Source of the DNA: Prostheceraeus crozeri | Taxonomy: Eukaryota; Platyhelminthes; Polycladida; Euryleptidae | DNA: 64,000 nucleotides | Direction: 5' to 3' | Assembly: GCA_907163375.1 (NCBI GenBank) | Contig: CAJQUW010002096.1 | Span: 248,001-312,000 of the forward strand | Shown here: in pieces, positions 22,622 to 35,350 of the stretch | Numbering within the stretch: the stretch's first letter is position 1 | Layout of the letters: every line of letters starts with the position of its first letter | Made by a program: the position numbers and the translations under genes | The notes under the pieces: generated by a model | Databases searched by the model: none | Told to the model about the DNA's origin: nothing | What the model saw: the letters and a program-made list of their open reading frames with translations, nothing else

Positions 22622-25433
22622 GGCGCGTCTAAATACCACAAATACATTTCAGCCGCCACAAATACAGCACAAATGAATTTTCCCTGCCACAGATGCAGCA
22701 TGATTGACACAGAAGCAACAAATTATGCCACAAATACGTTCTTACTGTTAGAAATAGAAGCTACTATTGCCACAAGTACACTTAAACTAACATGCGTGTA
22801 TATATAGCACAATCAATGCAAATATGAATCACCTTGAAGATTGCCACAAAGCAGGGCTGTGGAGCCGATGCGTTATCTCATCGGCTCCGGCTCCACGACA
22901 CTGATGCGAAAGGCTCCGGCTCCGGCTTCAAATTCAGGTTCTATCTATGCTGGTTATCCTGGATCCGTTGAACGGGTTTTTGGGATAACGGTGTGGCCTT
23001 TAGAGGCTTGCTACAATCATCAAATTAGTTTTCATTAACAAGCAACGACTTAAGTTAATAATAAAAATGATAATAGCCTAATATAATGACAAATAACATA
23101 CTTGTCATATATTTTTGTATGAACTGACTATCTCTGAAAGATAAAATAAAGTTATAGCCAGGATTGGTTAAATTAGATAAAGATCTCCCGCACTGGCTAA
23201 ATATAAATTGGCCTAGCCTGCAACCAGTCTACTACGAGGCTACATTAAATAAGACCACATGAGTGATGATGATATACCTAATTAGCCGTCACAGGGGCCG
23301 AATAGTAGTATAAGCTTTTTAACAAAGCTTGAATATGAAACTGGATAGCGTATGCCTCTAAATAGCTTATAGGGCCTGTATCTACTCGAACATGGAAAGG
23401 GTATCGGCTATATAGCCAAATATACCGTATCAATAAAGATATCAATTGCTTTATTGAATATTAAGGTGTATATAGGCTAGCTTAGGTTGTTATTGTTATT
23501 TGTTATTGCCTTTATTCAATAGTCTGTTGGTCCATGAATAATATGATCGGTGGGTAGCCCACGACTCATCATCTGTAGAAATTGTAATTTAGATAGCCTC
23601 ATTGCAGTGTAGGCTAGAAGTGTACAATTGAAAATTATACTTAAAAAAATTAAAAATATCTAATTTAGGACAAGTTTTGTAATTCTATGCAGCATACTTA
23701 ATAGGTTAAGGCCTAACTTACATTATATTAATTTCGTATTTTTCATTATGGCGTAAAGTTGCACTAAATAATTCATCAATGATTCATGTATATTATTATA
23801 TTCAATTTATGTATAACACATTACCACTATTCCTCTGATGATGGTTAGGCTGATGAAACTGAACTCGGAGTATCACACAGTATGTTGCAGGGTGCTATGC
23901 ATAATAAAAATTTGACTGCGAGCACCGAGCAGAAATCCCATCTACTTTGCTAGCTTTCGAATGCGCGTGCGGTTTAATGTCACAGACAATAGAAAAGGGA
24001 GGTCAAAAGGCGCCTTTATTGAGAGCGTCTCGGTCTTTATTTATTGTTTACATATAAGTCAGCATGATATCAGCATAAAGTGTTGACAGACGGAAAAAAT
24101 AATAATGAAAATTCTTGAAATCCACAGGTCTATGACATTTGGGGAAATATCATTACACGATACGGCTCTTGTGCAGTCCTCCCCCCCCCCATTTTTTCTC
24201 TGGTCAAACGATGCAGCACCATTGGATGTCCGTTTCAGCATCACCGGTTTGAGTGAAGCATTCCGTGCTGTTGTAAAAATCTACGTGGGTAATTGCGATG
24301 TCATGGTCGCAAACTTCGTCAGCAAGTCAACATTGTAATTTGCCTTCGGGTTTTTTCGCATTGAAATATACCCTTTGAATTTTGAAGTCAAAGGAAATTC
24401 ATTGTGAATGAGATACCTTTAAAATAATAGGGCGCTACTAGAAGTGGCTGGGTCGCTTATTGTTGAAAATAAGCGATTGAAATCGATTGTTTTGAAAAAT
24501 GTAGGTGGGGGGACTGCACAAGAGCCTACAATACAATCTAAGGAAATTGGCATTGTCACAGATGCCAGTAGCTTCTGCCAGTAGCCATACCGATAGATGA
24601 TAGCCTTCATAGTAACCGTATTAGATTTAAGACATTGCGCAAGAAATGTAGCTATATTATCTTTGCTGACTGAACTGGAAATGTGTACATAAATGACTGG
24701 CGACTTGTCTCTAGGAATCTACAATCATCTAGTTAGCATGCATATAACAAGTCTTCAAATTAATGGATTTTGGAGAATACGTTGTCAATATGGAAATTAG
24801 TCTTACGAAACATATGCAATAAAAAAATATTACACATGCGTGTAAATATATAATAAATATAATACAAAAGAAGGCGGCAACTGCAAAGAAAGATATCGTG
24901 GAGGACAGATCATTGGTATGCTTAAAAGACATATCTTTAGATTTCAAATGATTTAATTTTTTTATGATGCCAATTAATAACTTTCAAAATTCTAGATTTA
25001 TATCAAAGCTCAAACTATCGGAGCCGGAGCCTTTGTGATAAATCGGCTCCGGCTCCGGCTCCGACCAAAACCATCGGCTCCTTAAGGCTCCGGCTCCGGC
25101 TCCGGCTCCACACCCCTGCCACAAAGACTTCCCCAACACATTCCTTTTCCCACAAGTAGACTGTAACGCACATAAATGCATTGAGTATCGCCAGATATAC
25201 CGGTACTTTCCAGTTTGTGCTAAAGCCACAGAAATTATGCCTATGTACAAATTTTTAGCTCTGCATTGCCACAAAAGCGCAGTGTACATCAGTCGAAAAA
25301 GGTGGCAATTATAGCTTCTATTTCTAACAGTAGGAATGTATTTAAGGCAGAATTTGTTACTTCTGTTTCAATCCTGCTGCATATGTGGCGACTGAAATGT
25401 ATTTGTGGCGTATTTGTGGTATTTAGACGCGCC
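22622..25433. mobile_element. TIR element with cacaaata subterminal repeats, split by a hAT
   Basis: The outer arms 22622-22800 and 25265-25433 are inverted copies starting GGCGCGTCTAAATACCAC. They share 'gccacaaatac' iterations, 'gcagcatgattgacacagaa' on the left and its relative on the right, and 'gttagaaatagaagcta'. Without the 2.27-kb hAT insertion the element is about 540 bp, too short to code for a transposase. I find no target duplication, so the superfamily is open. Confidence 0.75.
22852..25118. mobile_element. hAT-like element with GGAGCC-iterated ends, perfect 8-bp duplication
   Basis: It begins CAGGGCTGTGGAGCCG and ends GGCTCCACACCCCTG, and is flanked on both sides by CCACAAAG (22844-22851 and 25119-25126). 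Both ends are built of repeated 'ggctccggctcc' words. The 2.27-kb interior shows no transposase domain, and the open frames in it (for example 24105-24338) are unrecognisable. It is therefore non-autonomous or fully decayed. It inserted in the element 22622-25433. Confidence 0.85.
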
Positions 25434-25783
25434 CGCTATAAATAGAAATCGTAACTTATTGAGTCATTTCAGTGCATTTCCAGCGGATCCTGAGCATGTG
25501 TCCATCTAACACTCGATACGAACCAGCATGATTATGGTTTTAGTGTACGACTTCTGATTGGAGCCTGTCTCCGTGGAAGCCTTCTGATTTTACACCCCAG
25601 AAAAATTCTTCTGCAAAACTATGATATGAAAATATATTGAAGAATTTTCTCTCTCCACATTTGAAAGGATGTCTGAGCCTACATCAGCATAGTTTATTCG
25701 CTTTAAGACTGTCTGCATTCCTTTATGAAGAACAAATAATTTTCTCTAATATTTTCATCAGCATATTTTTCTTTGCACTGTAG

Positions 25784-25855
25784 ATGAGAGAATTTCGTGA
25801 TGGCGAAGCTCTAGAAGGTGAAATGAATGTCAGCACTTTCACTCCTTATAAGAAG
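25784..25855 (+). CDS. NOS1AP: Probable NOS1AP exon with GC donor
   Basis: Twenty-four codons (MREFRDGEALEGEMNVSTFT and then PYKK) follow 'ctttgcactgtag' and end AAG before GCAAGT, the canonical form of the rare GC-AG intron. It is phase 0 on both sides, so it fits between the linker and coiled-coil exons. Residues are not recognisable as a known NOS1AP segment, so assignment rests on splice signals, phase and position. Confidence 0.5.
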
Positions 25856-26776
25856 GCAAGTCGAATAGAAAACATTGGCACGTTTGAAGTACTTGTGTCC
25901 ATTAGAGCAACCATAGTGAAGAGAGAAAAATGTCAGGGATTGTTCAGTGGTCAGATTGCTTATGAAAGAATTCTGTTATTAATGTTGTCAACCTTTTCGT
26001 TTCATTCAATATGTTTTCAATGGTGTTGTCCGGTAATGTGTCTCACTTATCTCAAATCCATTCCATCATTTTCAATGCGAAAGGATTAGTCGCACTCCTC
26101 ATTTCTCATTTGATTCGTTTTTGCGAGAAATATATGACATGGAAGAATTCTATAACTTCTGATTTGCTAGAGCACGGCCCGAACCAGATCTACTCTAGTT
26201 TTTCATTTTCATACACGAACCCAGTTAAAATTCTTGTATTTAAAATTTCAATATTGATGATGAAAATTAGCTGCTTTTGATAATTGAGGAAGAGCCAATG
26301 TTTCAATGGTGAAATAATTTAATTAGTGATACACTTAATTACGGCTACTATAAGTATATGTCAACCATCATCAGCTAAAGCATGTTTCACTGTCATTGTG
26401 ACTATTTTTATCTAAAATAGTACTTTATTTCTAACCAAAGTTATTTCATTAATCATAGAAATTTCTTCATGACATCAATTAACGTGTGTGAATTCAGCGG
26501 AGCCACCCAGAGGAACCTCTTTTGTCTTTAAACCTGAATTTCTCAATAACGACTTCTAATTTGTGGAATCTTAGCACAGATTCATGATTAGGATCAGGAG
26601 GCTGAAATTGTTAAAGTCAAAGTTCTTTTGAATAGAACTACGCTGTAATGAAAAATGGTTCCGTTGGGTGGTTCCGCTAACTTAACACACGCACATGAAT
26701 ATGTTGCGATTTTCCCGCTTTTAACTGTATTGTTTTGAAAAAAGAAGCATGCATTTGTGATTAGCGCAACAAATTG

Positions 26777-27371
26777 GATCAGGTGTAAAACACACGTAAA
26801 TATAATGGAAGGGAGTTTGCAGTTTCGGCAAAAATGAAATTTTCTATGTTTTCTCTTATTAACTGAAAACTGCTAAGTCTAGAGCAATAATTTTCGGCAT
26901 GATATGTCTTCAGGTCATTTCCTATTATGTGCATGCGATATTATTATGTTTTTGATCGGCGATAAATGCGATAATCTAGTTCAATGTGGATAAAGTGGGC
27001 CAACAAATTGGTATATGCCGACAGTGGGAAGCTTTCTAAATCTGAATGTATTAAGCTTGATAGACAAATGCTCATGAACCTAATAAGAAACGACCTGAAG
27101 ACATTCCGTGCCAAAAATTATGGCTCTAGACTTAGTACTTTTCACTTAATCGGAGAAAACATAGAAAATCTCAATTTTACTAAAAACTGCAATCTGCGCC
27201 CCATTGGATTTACATGCGTTTTTCTTTGATCCTGTCTGACAAGAAGAGGAACTAACTAGAACTCGACAGACACAAAGATTCGCAGTTGCAGTAGGCATAG
27301 GGCGTACATCATTCTGTGAAAGTCTCATTTTCTGCCTCGTTCCCTGCAAAAACTCGTTCTGGCTGTCGGAC
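26777..27371. repeat. Second copy of the palindromic MITE
   Basis: The inner arms 26811-26925 and 27090-27210 are inverted copies with the words 'gtcttcaggtcatttcct' and 'aatttttggc', as at 13573-13975. The right outer arm ends GGAC at 27371 followed by TA, identical in plan to the copy at 12498-14131. The left outer arm is mostly lost. The junction corresponding to the 906-bp insertion is uninterrupted here. Confidence 0.7.
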
Positions 27372-28129
27372 TATATCTCGGATAACTTCCGATAAATTAC
27401 AAATATATTTGGGATAACTTAACTTCATTTTCCTCACTGATGCTTTACTTTGCGAGAAAAAATTTAGCACCACTTTCAAATGGAAAGCATGTTTCAAATC
27501 AGATAAAGTGCCTTATTCTTATTCTTTAAGAAAACAAAGCACTCAAACCTCGGTCTTCATTCATTATCCTCTCAAGGTGTTCGAAATAAGTACCCTGTCC
27601 TGTCTAATGCTTAATATAAATAATACGATAGTATCTGTCTCATATTTCTATTCCCCCTCTTCCTTCCTGAACTTTGTTAGAAAAAAGGTCTCTGCACTTT
27701 GCTAGATTTCTTTCCTACTCCCTTGTTTCCTACATTAATGTGAAATTTGAATTCATGTTCTTGCGTTTATGTTCAGGTTCTTTTAGCTGATGTTGGCTGT
27801 CGAATGGTGAGTGAAATTGGCTATTATTACGCCATTGAAGCATTGGCTTTTCCTCACTTATTAAAAATAAATAACTGGCTAAGACATCTTGAATCGAAAA
27901 ACTAACCGAGTGATTGAATAATCGTGTTGAAGGGAATATGAAAGTTAAGCTATCGGTCATTTAATAATTTAAATATGACAATTTAACCACTTTCATGTTA
28001 AACACGTTCCTCGGTCAGGCTATGGCCATTATCACGTGAATTCACGAGTTAATTGATAGTTCGTGAGTATAGCAACATTCATAGCAATTGGGTGCAATTT
28101 CTTACAGGCTTAATGCCTACTTCGGTTTA

Positions 28130-28205
28130 AATTCACACGCCTTGTAGACTACGAAAAGCATTCAACCTTGTGGAGATGTTCAGACTGGAAGTAGTCAAAG
28201 CGCAA
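28130..28205 (+). pseudogene. Possible tiny LINE RT fragment
   Basis: Translation gives 'LVDYEK' and, in the next frame, 'AFNLVEMFRLEVVK', resembling the VDYEKAFD block of RTE-type reverse transcriptases. Only about 70 bp is recognisable, and this may be chance. Confidence 0.3.
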
Positions 28206-29220
28206 CATGTTATGTCATGACCTGATGATGACATGCACGAGTAGTGTGGTCTCAAGCTACTCGAGCGGAACACGGTAACATGAACAGAACAATCCCAGCT
28301 CATTATATGCTTCTTTATTCCATTCGGATGTTGCCTCTTTGACGGCAGACAATTGAACAAAACCAGCAGTAACAAAAGCGGACGGATTACGAACACAAAT
28401 CAAATGGCATGATCAATCTGTCTGACGAATGAATATATATGAATGTCAAGACAAATAATATTACTGTAAGCTGCTCTACTGAAAACATATCTAAAAGTAA
28501 AAAAAGAAGTCATAATGCAAAAAGTGAGCAGAGAAGTGGCCATGACACCGTCTCATCACTCTAAAAGAGGCTGTTGATGAACGTTGGCTGCAGATCAAGC
28601 GATGTTGTGTCATTTCAGTTGAGAGTACTTGATTTGATCTTGGCCTTTGTTTGAGGATACATGCACTTTCGAAAATCCGATTTTCATTTTTGTAGATATT
28701 TATATTTTATAAATTTTATTGAATGTCGTCTTTCCTCCAAATTTAAATTTTACATTGCTTTTCATGTCTAGATTTTTATGTACATTCTCACAATCTCTTT
28801 TTCATTTTGACTATCTTGTAAACCTTTCTAAACGTTGTGAAACTTACATCCGGTACCTTTTCAACTATTGCTTCACAATAAGCATTGGCATCTAATGAAA
28901 CATTTTTAGATATTCTCAATTTAATTAACCAGTTGTAGGGAGATTAAATATTTTTGCAATATCAGTTAAAGGAAAGTTTCCCAAAGATTGGTCGAAACTT
29001 TCTAGTTAACAATGAAATAAAGTCACAAGTTAAAGTGACTTTCGATGTCCTGCGCCTTTTGTCAGTCTAAGATTGATCCTACGGTCGCGAAAGATATCCC
29101 TGGTCGCTCTGTAGCGATATTCTTTACTTTGTTAGCTTGATAACTGTTTAACTGCATTGTTCCAAAGGGAAATATGAAATTATGTGTATCTCAAATCAAA
29201 CATAATATTTCTGTCATCAT

Positions 29221-29429
29221 GTTTGATATGATGTTGGAAAGAATCAGGGATGTTTAGATGTAAAACGATTATAATTATATATAAAATTTTTCGGTCAGCA
29301 TCCACAGACCATCTTCAGGTAAAATTTTTGCCTGAAGATGGTCTGTGGATGCTGACCGAAAAATTTTATATATAATTAAAATCGTTTTACATCTAAACAT
29401 CCCTGATTCTTTCCAACATCATATCAAAC
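29221..29429. repeat. Near-perfect 99-bp-arm hairpin
   Basis: Bases 29221-29319 and 29331-29429 are reverse complements over 99 positions with one mismatch, around an 11-nt loop. The inner parts of the arms contain CTGAAGA, then a GGTC/GACC stem, then GAAA, on the right arm in plus sense. The near identity of the arms implies recent origin or gene conversion. It sits in a NOS1AP intron 455 bp before the coiled-coil exon. Confidence 0.9.
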
Positions 29430-29883
29430 AACATGACTAATCAGGGCCTTTTCACTATATATTCTGTCATCATATTCTTGTGTTTAAGGAAAATCATGGC
29501 ATGCGATGGTTCAGCATGATATTCACATTTTTTATTTTCCCATGTTAATTTTCATTAATGGTTGGCTGAAAATATGAAATGGTAAAATCTATTAATATTC
29601 AGTTAATAAAATACCGCATCTCTCCCTGCCCTGGTTTCATGGTCAAGCCCACGCTTGATCAATCAATGTTATATTTCCAGTCTTTGGCGAAAGACCTTTC
29701 TACAAGCCAGGAACTTCCCTCCACTCTTTTTGAAGCTAAGATTTTGCTCGCGAATCTGAGCAAGTAATTTCTTACAAATTGAAAGCCATTCTTATATCAA
29801 TTTTAAGTTAAAAATCGGTGTTGTTGATGGCTCCGGAGTTCTTCTAAATTTATAATTGTCCGTTCAAAATTTGATTCTTTCAG

Positions 29884-30249
29884 CGCGCATCAACGCCATC
29901 TCATGGACTACTGAAGTCACCAGCGACGCTTCCTCAATTAACCGGCGCGATGCCTCTGTCATGTCATCACCTTCAGTTGATGCGTCAACAACTTGAACAA
30001 CACAATCAACAGGCTCAAGTTGCCATGGCGCAAGTACAATTGATGAAGGATAAATTGACTACTGAGACTGCCGCAAGAGTGGAAGCACAGGCTCGAGTGC
30101 ATCAGCTACTTCTCCATAATCGAGAACTACTCGACCATCTCAATCAGCTGGTCAATCGTGTACATCTTCTCGAGTCTGGTCGTGAAACCCCAAACAGCAC
30201 TCTTGCTTCATCCCTAGCTAGCGAAAGCACCGTCCAAACATTTCCACTT
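29884..30249 (+). CDS. NOS1AP: NOS1AP exon: coiled-coil region
   Basis: The acceptor is 'gattctttcag' and the donor gtaagctgct. Its 122 codons are phase 0 at both ends. After a short Pro/Ser lead (RASTPSHGLLKSPATLPQL) comes a Gln-rich coiled coil: 'HHLQLMRQQLEQHNQQAQVA', then 'AQVQLMKDKLTTETAARVEA', then 'QARVHQLLLHNRELLDHL'. This matches the vertebrate NOS1AP coiled coil closely (AQVHLLKDQLAAEAAARLEA, QARVHQLLLQNKDMLQHI). The region mediates oligomerisation and partner binding. It ends in a Ser/Thr stretch. Confidence 0.95.
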
Positions 30250-30341
30250 GTAAGCTGCTCAATTTTTGAATTTCTTAAGTGTGCTGAGAATGTCCTCGTT
30301 TTAAAACAGAAAGTGTGAATTAATTTTCTTAATGGTATCCG

Positions 30342-31009
30342 CAGGGCTGAGGACGCGGAAGCGGACGCGAACATGGTCAGAAATCTCTCGAATCCGCTTC
30401 CGATAAGGTTATTTGAAATTCAAGTACGCCAATAAGAAAAATTGAAGATCTAGCTTATTAATAGATATAGCTTTAAAAATCGAAAGCTTCCATAGGCCTA
30501 TTAGTAGGGTTATAAAGTCTACATTGAATTTGTGAACTTTACTCCTACATCTGTATTCTGTATAAAATGATCTCATTAAATAACGGGACATACAGGATAG
30601 CTTATATACCAGTAACACTGGGAGCTTCAGTGGTCTGAGAATGAATGATTGGATTTCAATACATGCAACCACATATATAAACCACCACTGGTACCAACAG
30701 GTACCTGAACATTTGACAGTATGATTCATGAAGCATTAGTCTATAAGTTAATGGTCATCGGTTAGACCTAGCGGCTAACTATAAATAGCTAGTACCTATT
30801 CAAAGCTAAATCGCATCAACGCAAACATTTAAGGGTCTACGTTTATCCAGTGAATGTAAATGGAAGATGGCATCTGTTCATAATTTTGAATTGATCGATA
30901 CTCACTTCATCGAGCATTTGATAGAAAATGCGGACGTGGATGCGCCGATATTTCCGAAAATGTACTCGGACGAGGACGCCATTGAAATATTCATTCGTCC
31001 GCGGCCCTG
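30342..31009. mobile_element. Non-autonomous hAT-like element with GGACGC words
   Basis: It starts CAGGGCTGAGGACGCGG and ends CGTCCGCGGCCCTG. Flanking octamers ggtatccg (30334-30341) and gttatccg (31010-31017) match at seven of eight positions, typical of a hAT duplication. The ends carry iterated 'gcggacgcg' and 'ggacgagg' words. The 668-bp length excludes a transposase. It lies in the last NOS1AP intron. Confidence 0.75.
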
Positions 31010-31017
31010 GTTATCCG

Positions 31018-32560
31018 GCATCATTTTTGCGACAAATAGGTATACTGGGGATGCATCAAACTTACGTGTATGTAATATGTGAATACAATTGCTTAACTGA
31101 ATTTTAGAATTCAATTATTGCTTGAAAATATTCTATGTACAACATTGTCATCCGGTAGCACTCGAATTCTTTCATCTCGACTTTCATTCTGAGTTTTCTT
31201 TGATTGTATTTTATATTTCCATGGATTCCAAAAACTGAAAGAAATAATAAGCGGTGTCGACCACCTTCAAAAAATTGATCAAGTTATAGATGTTCTCTGA
31301 GTAGTATTTTCAAATTTTTATCATAGTTTGACGAACAAGCCATCCCTTTGCACAAATCTTTCGAGCGATTATCCAGCATTTTATATTTTTTCCTTGAACT
31401 AAATTTAATAATTACAGTATATTTCTATATTTTGCAGTATAGACTCAACACAATGATTACGTCATCTTCTTACCGAAAAGAGCTTGTTATTTGAATTTAA
31501 CTGACTTGGGAATCAAGTGTAAGTAGTCTAAATTTCCTCTATCCATGAGGGTTTTTGATGTCAACAGCAATCGTATTGAAAATTGAAGGATAAGAGTTCA
31601 TTTGGACGGAAAACAGATGGAAATGTGCCTAGGATGGGATGGGTCGAGTCCGGGCTGAAAAGCCTGTCCTTTTCGAACTCCGCATCAAAGAGCTACGCAT
31701 GTGCTAAGGGATTTTGCAGGCCCTCCCCATTTCACAAGATAGAAGTTAAGAGAATCCGTTCGCGTTCTGTGACACACCTTACTTTTACATCAGTTCTTCA
31801 TATAAATAAAGTTGTAGCGTATTACGTCGTATTAACATGCAAGCAGAGTGGAACGGTGAAAGTTTTCCTGCTCATTTTATGAAATCGTAATCTGTACTAT
31901 AGCTTTGAGTAAAATGTGCATTTGCAGCTTTTTCAGGTGTATTAAAACATTTGCGAAAAGATTTTTATGTTTAGAAAAGAATTTTGCGAAATGCGAGCAG
32001 CAGTTTTATAAGAAGAATATAAACAAATATTGAAGCAATATTTTTGAATTTTTCGAAACGGAGATGGGAAGTGAATAGACAACCACCCTCCTGAAAGAAT
32101 GTCAACTCAAGTAAAGCACCTCCCAAGCGAAGGGATTGAGAAAAATGCCAGTTAGTGCATAGCTGTATACTGACGGTTTACGGTTATTGAAGGCTTTCCT
32201 TGATCCACTGAAGAAAGTGTTTCTGACATTTTTTTAATATATGCGCTTATGATGATTGATAGAAGTTCTACATTCAGAAGTTTCGTTTGATTCTTCAAAA
32301 AGTGCAGATGGAATGAAAAAAGTTCATTGAATTGAATGACATGGAGTGATAAATTGTACCTTAATTTTAAGAAAAATGTAATTTGTATTCATCTGGCTTT
32401 ACTTTTTTATTAGTACTTTTTGGCATCCTCGGACATAGTGGCGTCATTCCCTATCTCATATACATAGAAATTAACAATACCATAGAATGTACCATTAACT
32501 GGCTGAGACATCTTATTGTTGTCCCTAAAACATTTTAGATTCATATCATTAAATCGAAAT
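31018..32560. other. Intronic stretch without supported features
   Basis: No gene. The frame 31583-31882 lacks splice context and any recognisable domain. Confidence 0.4.
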
Positions 32561-32567
32561 TACTATG

Positions 32568-33163
32568 TTAATTCTAAAGAACAATTCGACGTGCGGTTAC
32601 AATGAAATAAGAAAAATAATCAAAAGTTATTTGAACAGAATAATTATTTCGCCAGTCTGGCCGCTTCAGCTGTATCATTTACATTAAAAAAGATAAATTC
32701 AAAGTTTTGGTAATGCTATCAAAGTCAAATCATACTTCATAGTGAAGATATCTCTCTTACATACACGTATGTAGTTGTTAGAAGCAGAAATCTTTTCAGG
32801 TTGGAAGTTACTATGATATCGCTAATCCAGGCTGAATGAAATTCTTGGTTTGTGTTAATTAATTGTTCATTGTTTACGTTTCTCATTTCTATTGATTCCG
32901 CTATTTGTCTTGCAACTGCATCGTTATTGAATACTTTGATATTAGTCATTTTGAATTTCGTTATTTTGCTTTCATTTCTCTCTTTACAATGTTTCCACAA
33001 AACGTATTGCCTCTAATCTTGCCATTTCTTGAAGTTTCACCAATGTATACCATGACTCAGCTGAAGCGGCCAGACCGCCAAAGTGATTGTTCTGTTCAAA
33101 TCACTTTTTGATTATTTTTCTTATTTCACTGTAGCCGCGCGTCGAATTGTTCTTCAGAATTAA
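32568..33163. repeat. Inverted repeat enclosing a Penelope GIY-YIG fragment
   Basis: The arms 32568-32675 and 33053-33163 are inverted copies (shared words 'gaagaacaattcgac', 'gaaataagaaaaataatcaaa' within each arm, and 'ctggccgcttcagct'). Between them the minus strand encodes 'MVYIGETSRNGKIRG' at about 33051-33005 and 'NDAVARQIAESIEM' and 'LINTNQEFHSAWI' at 32737-32950. These correspond to the GIY-YIG endonuclease and tail of Penelope-type proteins. The two pieces are in different frames. The arms may be the inverted terminal repeats some Penelope elements carry. Confidence 0.55.
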
Positions 33164-33169
33164 TCTAAA

Positions 33170-34845
33170 AATTTCAATTTAATAATATGATTTCCAAACT
33201 ATTCTTTGAGAAAATTACTTATTTAGCGCGTCATTTTAGATTCCTTCCTCAAAATGAGGACAAGATCCCCGAGATATATTATTGCAAACTATAAAACCAT
33301 CCTTTGACTCTCATCAATCTTGTGAACATATTGTCCTACTTGTTGAAGAACATTTTAGTTGCAAATCATAATTACCTGTCGATTGACTCCTATCCGGTTA
33401 CAGAAGGAGATAATGCACTCAATATCATATTTCCAGCTCAGGTTTATGCAAGTTAGCTCATGTTATAATGATTTAGCACTTATTGGGTGACGTTTGAACA
33501 TCTATTATTTTTCTTCACTAATTGTAAAGCAAGCAGATACTATGATTGCATTCATTTTCTCCTAGTGCATGATTCGAGCAGAAGTCTATAGAAGATGTCT
33601 GCGTAACCTGCAACCTTATGACCCTATGTGATTCTCGATCTGTCGCCTTCGTGACGTTCATTGCACTTATTTAAGTGCGACCCTATGCTCATATACATGT
33701 TGGCATTGTGCAAAATCCACTCAACGGAATTTTAACTACATTCACAAAAGCTATAGAGATGCGCAAAGCCGCGCTGAGCCGGATAGACAACAGCTGGGCG
33801 TGGCTTCACATAGAAGAATATCGACTCGCCTCGGCTTAAAATCTCAGAGCCGTTTTAGGCACTATGATTATGTGAGACAAGTAGCTAAAACACTTCTGCT
33901 AGCGCTAGAAAATTCACCCAACTCACTAATTGTACAAGCAGCAGACTGCACAATAACACACAAAACTCTTTTTTTCATAGGCTCCATTAGCGGGACGTGA
34001 TTTCAATCTTAGAGTAGGACTTTTATATGAATATTCTTTTGTTTCAAGAAAGTTGACATTTTGTCCTGCATTAGAAACCATTCATAAATATGGATGTGTT
34101 TCTCGTACCACTACCATTCATTGATAATCACAGTAGGCGGTGTTACTACTTCATTTTGCTGCATCATTGCAAATGCTCTCTATATGCCATTTATTAATTT
34201 CCTGATTCATTTAAAATATCTTTCTTTTATTCAATTTGTGAACAGGATAGTTTTTCGTTAATTAGGACATCACACAATTATAGAATTTAGTCCTACATTG
34301 AATCTGTAAGTTGGTGGAAGAGTCGAAAAACATGGCGCTTCATCTTATGTAAGTACATGAAAGCATCATATGTTTGCCGAGATCGGCTTTCCCACATTTA
34401 ATAGAGATGAAATGGCAACCATTCCTGTCGCAAAAGCAATCATTAATGTTGACCACGTCAGCATTTTCGCATGCTCTTGTCTCTTTTTTTACTGCTTGCA
34501 TTGAGTAAAGCAATATGAATATTTCAGAAATGAGCGCTATATCATATTCAATTAGGTACCTTATTGCACTGATGAAAAGTCCAACTAACCACCTGATTCT
34601 CTTTTAGGAATTAGCTAAAAATTATGAGTAATTATTTCTAGACTGCCCAGCTTCACTCAGTTGGAAAATAAAAGTTTCGTGTTTATATGTGAGTCAACTT
34701 AATGGATAACTCATGTGTTAAATAATAAGCTTTTCTAATTCCACGAAATATCGAATGACGTTACTTTCTCTTTGTCATTTTTTTGGCAGCAATATGCTGT
34801 ATAACTCAATTCATTTCAGTTTGTTAACTGAACAGCGAGCTCAAT
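33170..34845. other. Intronic stretch without supported features
   Basis: No gene or repeat recognised. A short acceptor-like site precedes 'gctccattagcgggacg' at 33979 without a usable donor. Confidence 0.35.
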
Positions 34846-35350
34846 TACAGGTGAACGCACGATAAGCTTTGCGGAATTATATTTCCAGCATGATCTTGCA
34901 GTTCTTTGCATTTTTATCAGTTTTGCATTTTTAAAGTGGTTCTTGAAAATGCATTGAGATATCATTGCAGTTCCTCGCACTAGTGCAAGAGTTCAAAAAT
35001 CATGCAGGAAATACAACACCGCATAGCTTGTCGTTCTTCCACCTGTAATTGAACTTATTACTCTCTGTGTTACTTGACTTAAAGCACTCGAAGCTTCGCG
35101 TCTCGTGTTTCAAATAACATAGACATTTCGTTCAATTATGGTGGATGCACTGCAAGCTATGCGGTAAGAAACATTTCCTGTATGATATTGCATTTCTTTG
35201 CATTTTTATCAGTGCATTTCTGTCGTTAAAAAGCAAAACGACGTATTTCGGAATATCATGGTATTGAGAAAACTGAAGTCAAAGTTAAGTTTGATATTTC
35301 ATCATTCTACTTCAGCCTTTAAAATCTCTAACTTTTGATCTTTCAATTAA

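Noticed and set aside
24105-24338. Possible transposase frame inside the GGAGCC hAT-like element
   Set aside because: No hAT dimerisation or catalytic motif; about 78 codons only.
29681-29763. Candidate NOS1AP exon after 'atatttccag' with the frame SLAKDLSTSQELPSTLFEAK
   Set aside because: Its 83 bases leave the wrong phase for the coiled-coil exon and no close match to NOS1AP is seen. It may be a chance acceptor.
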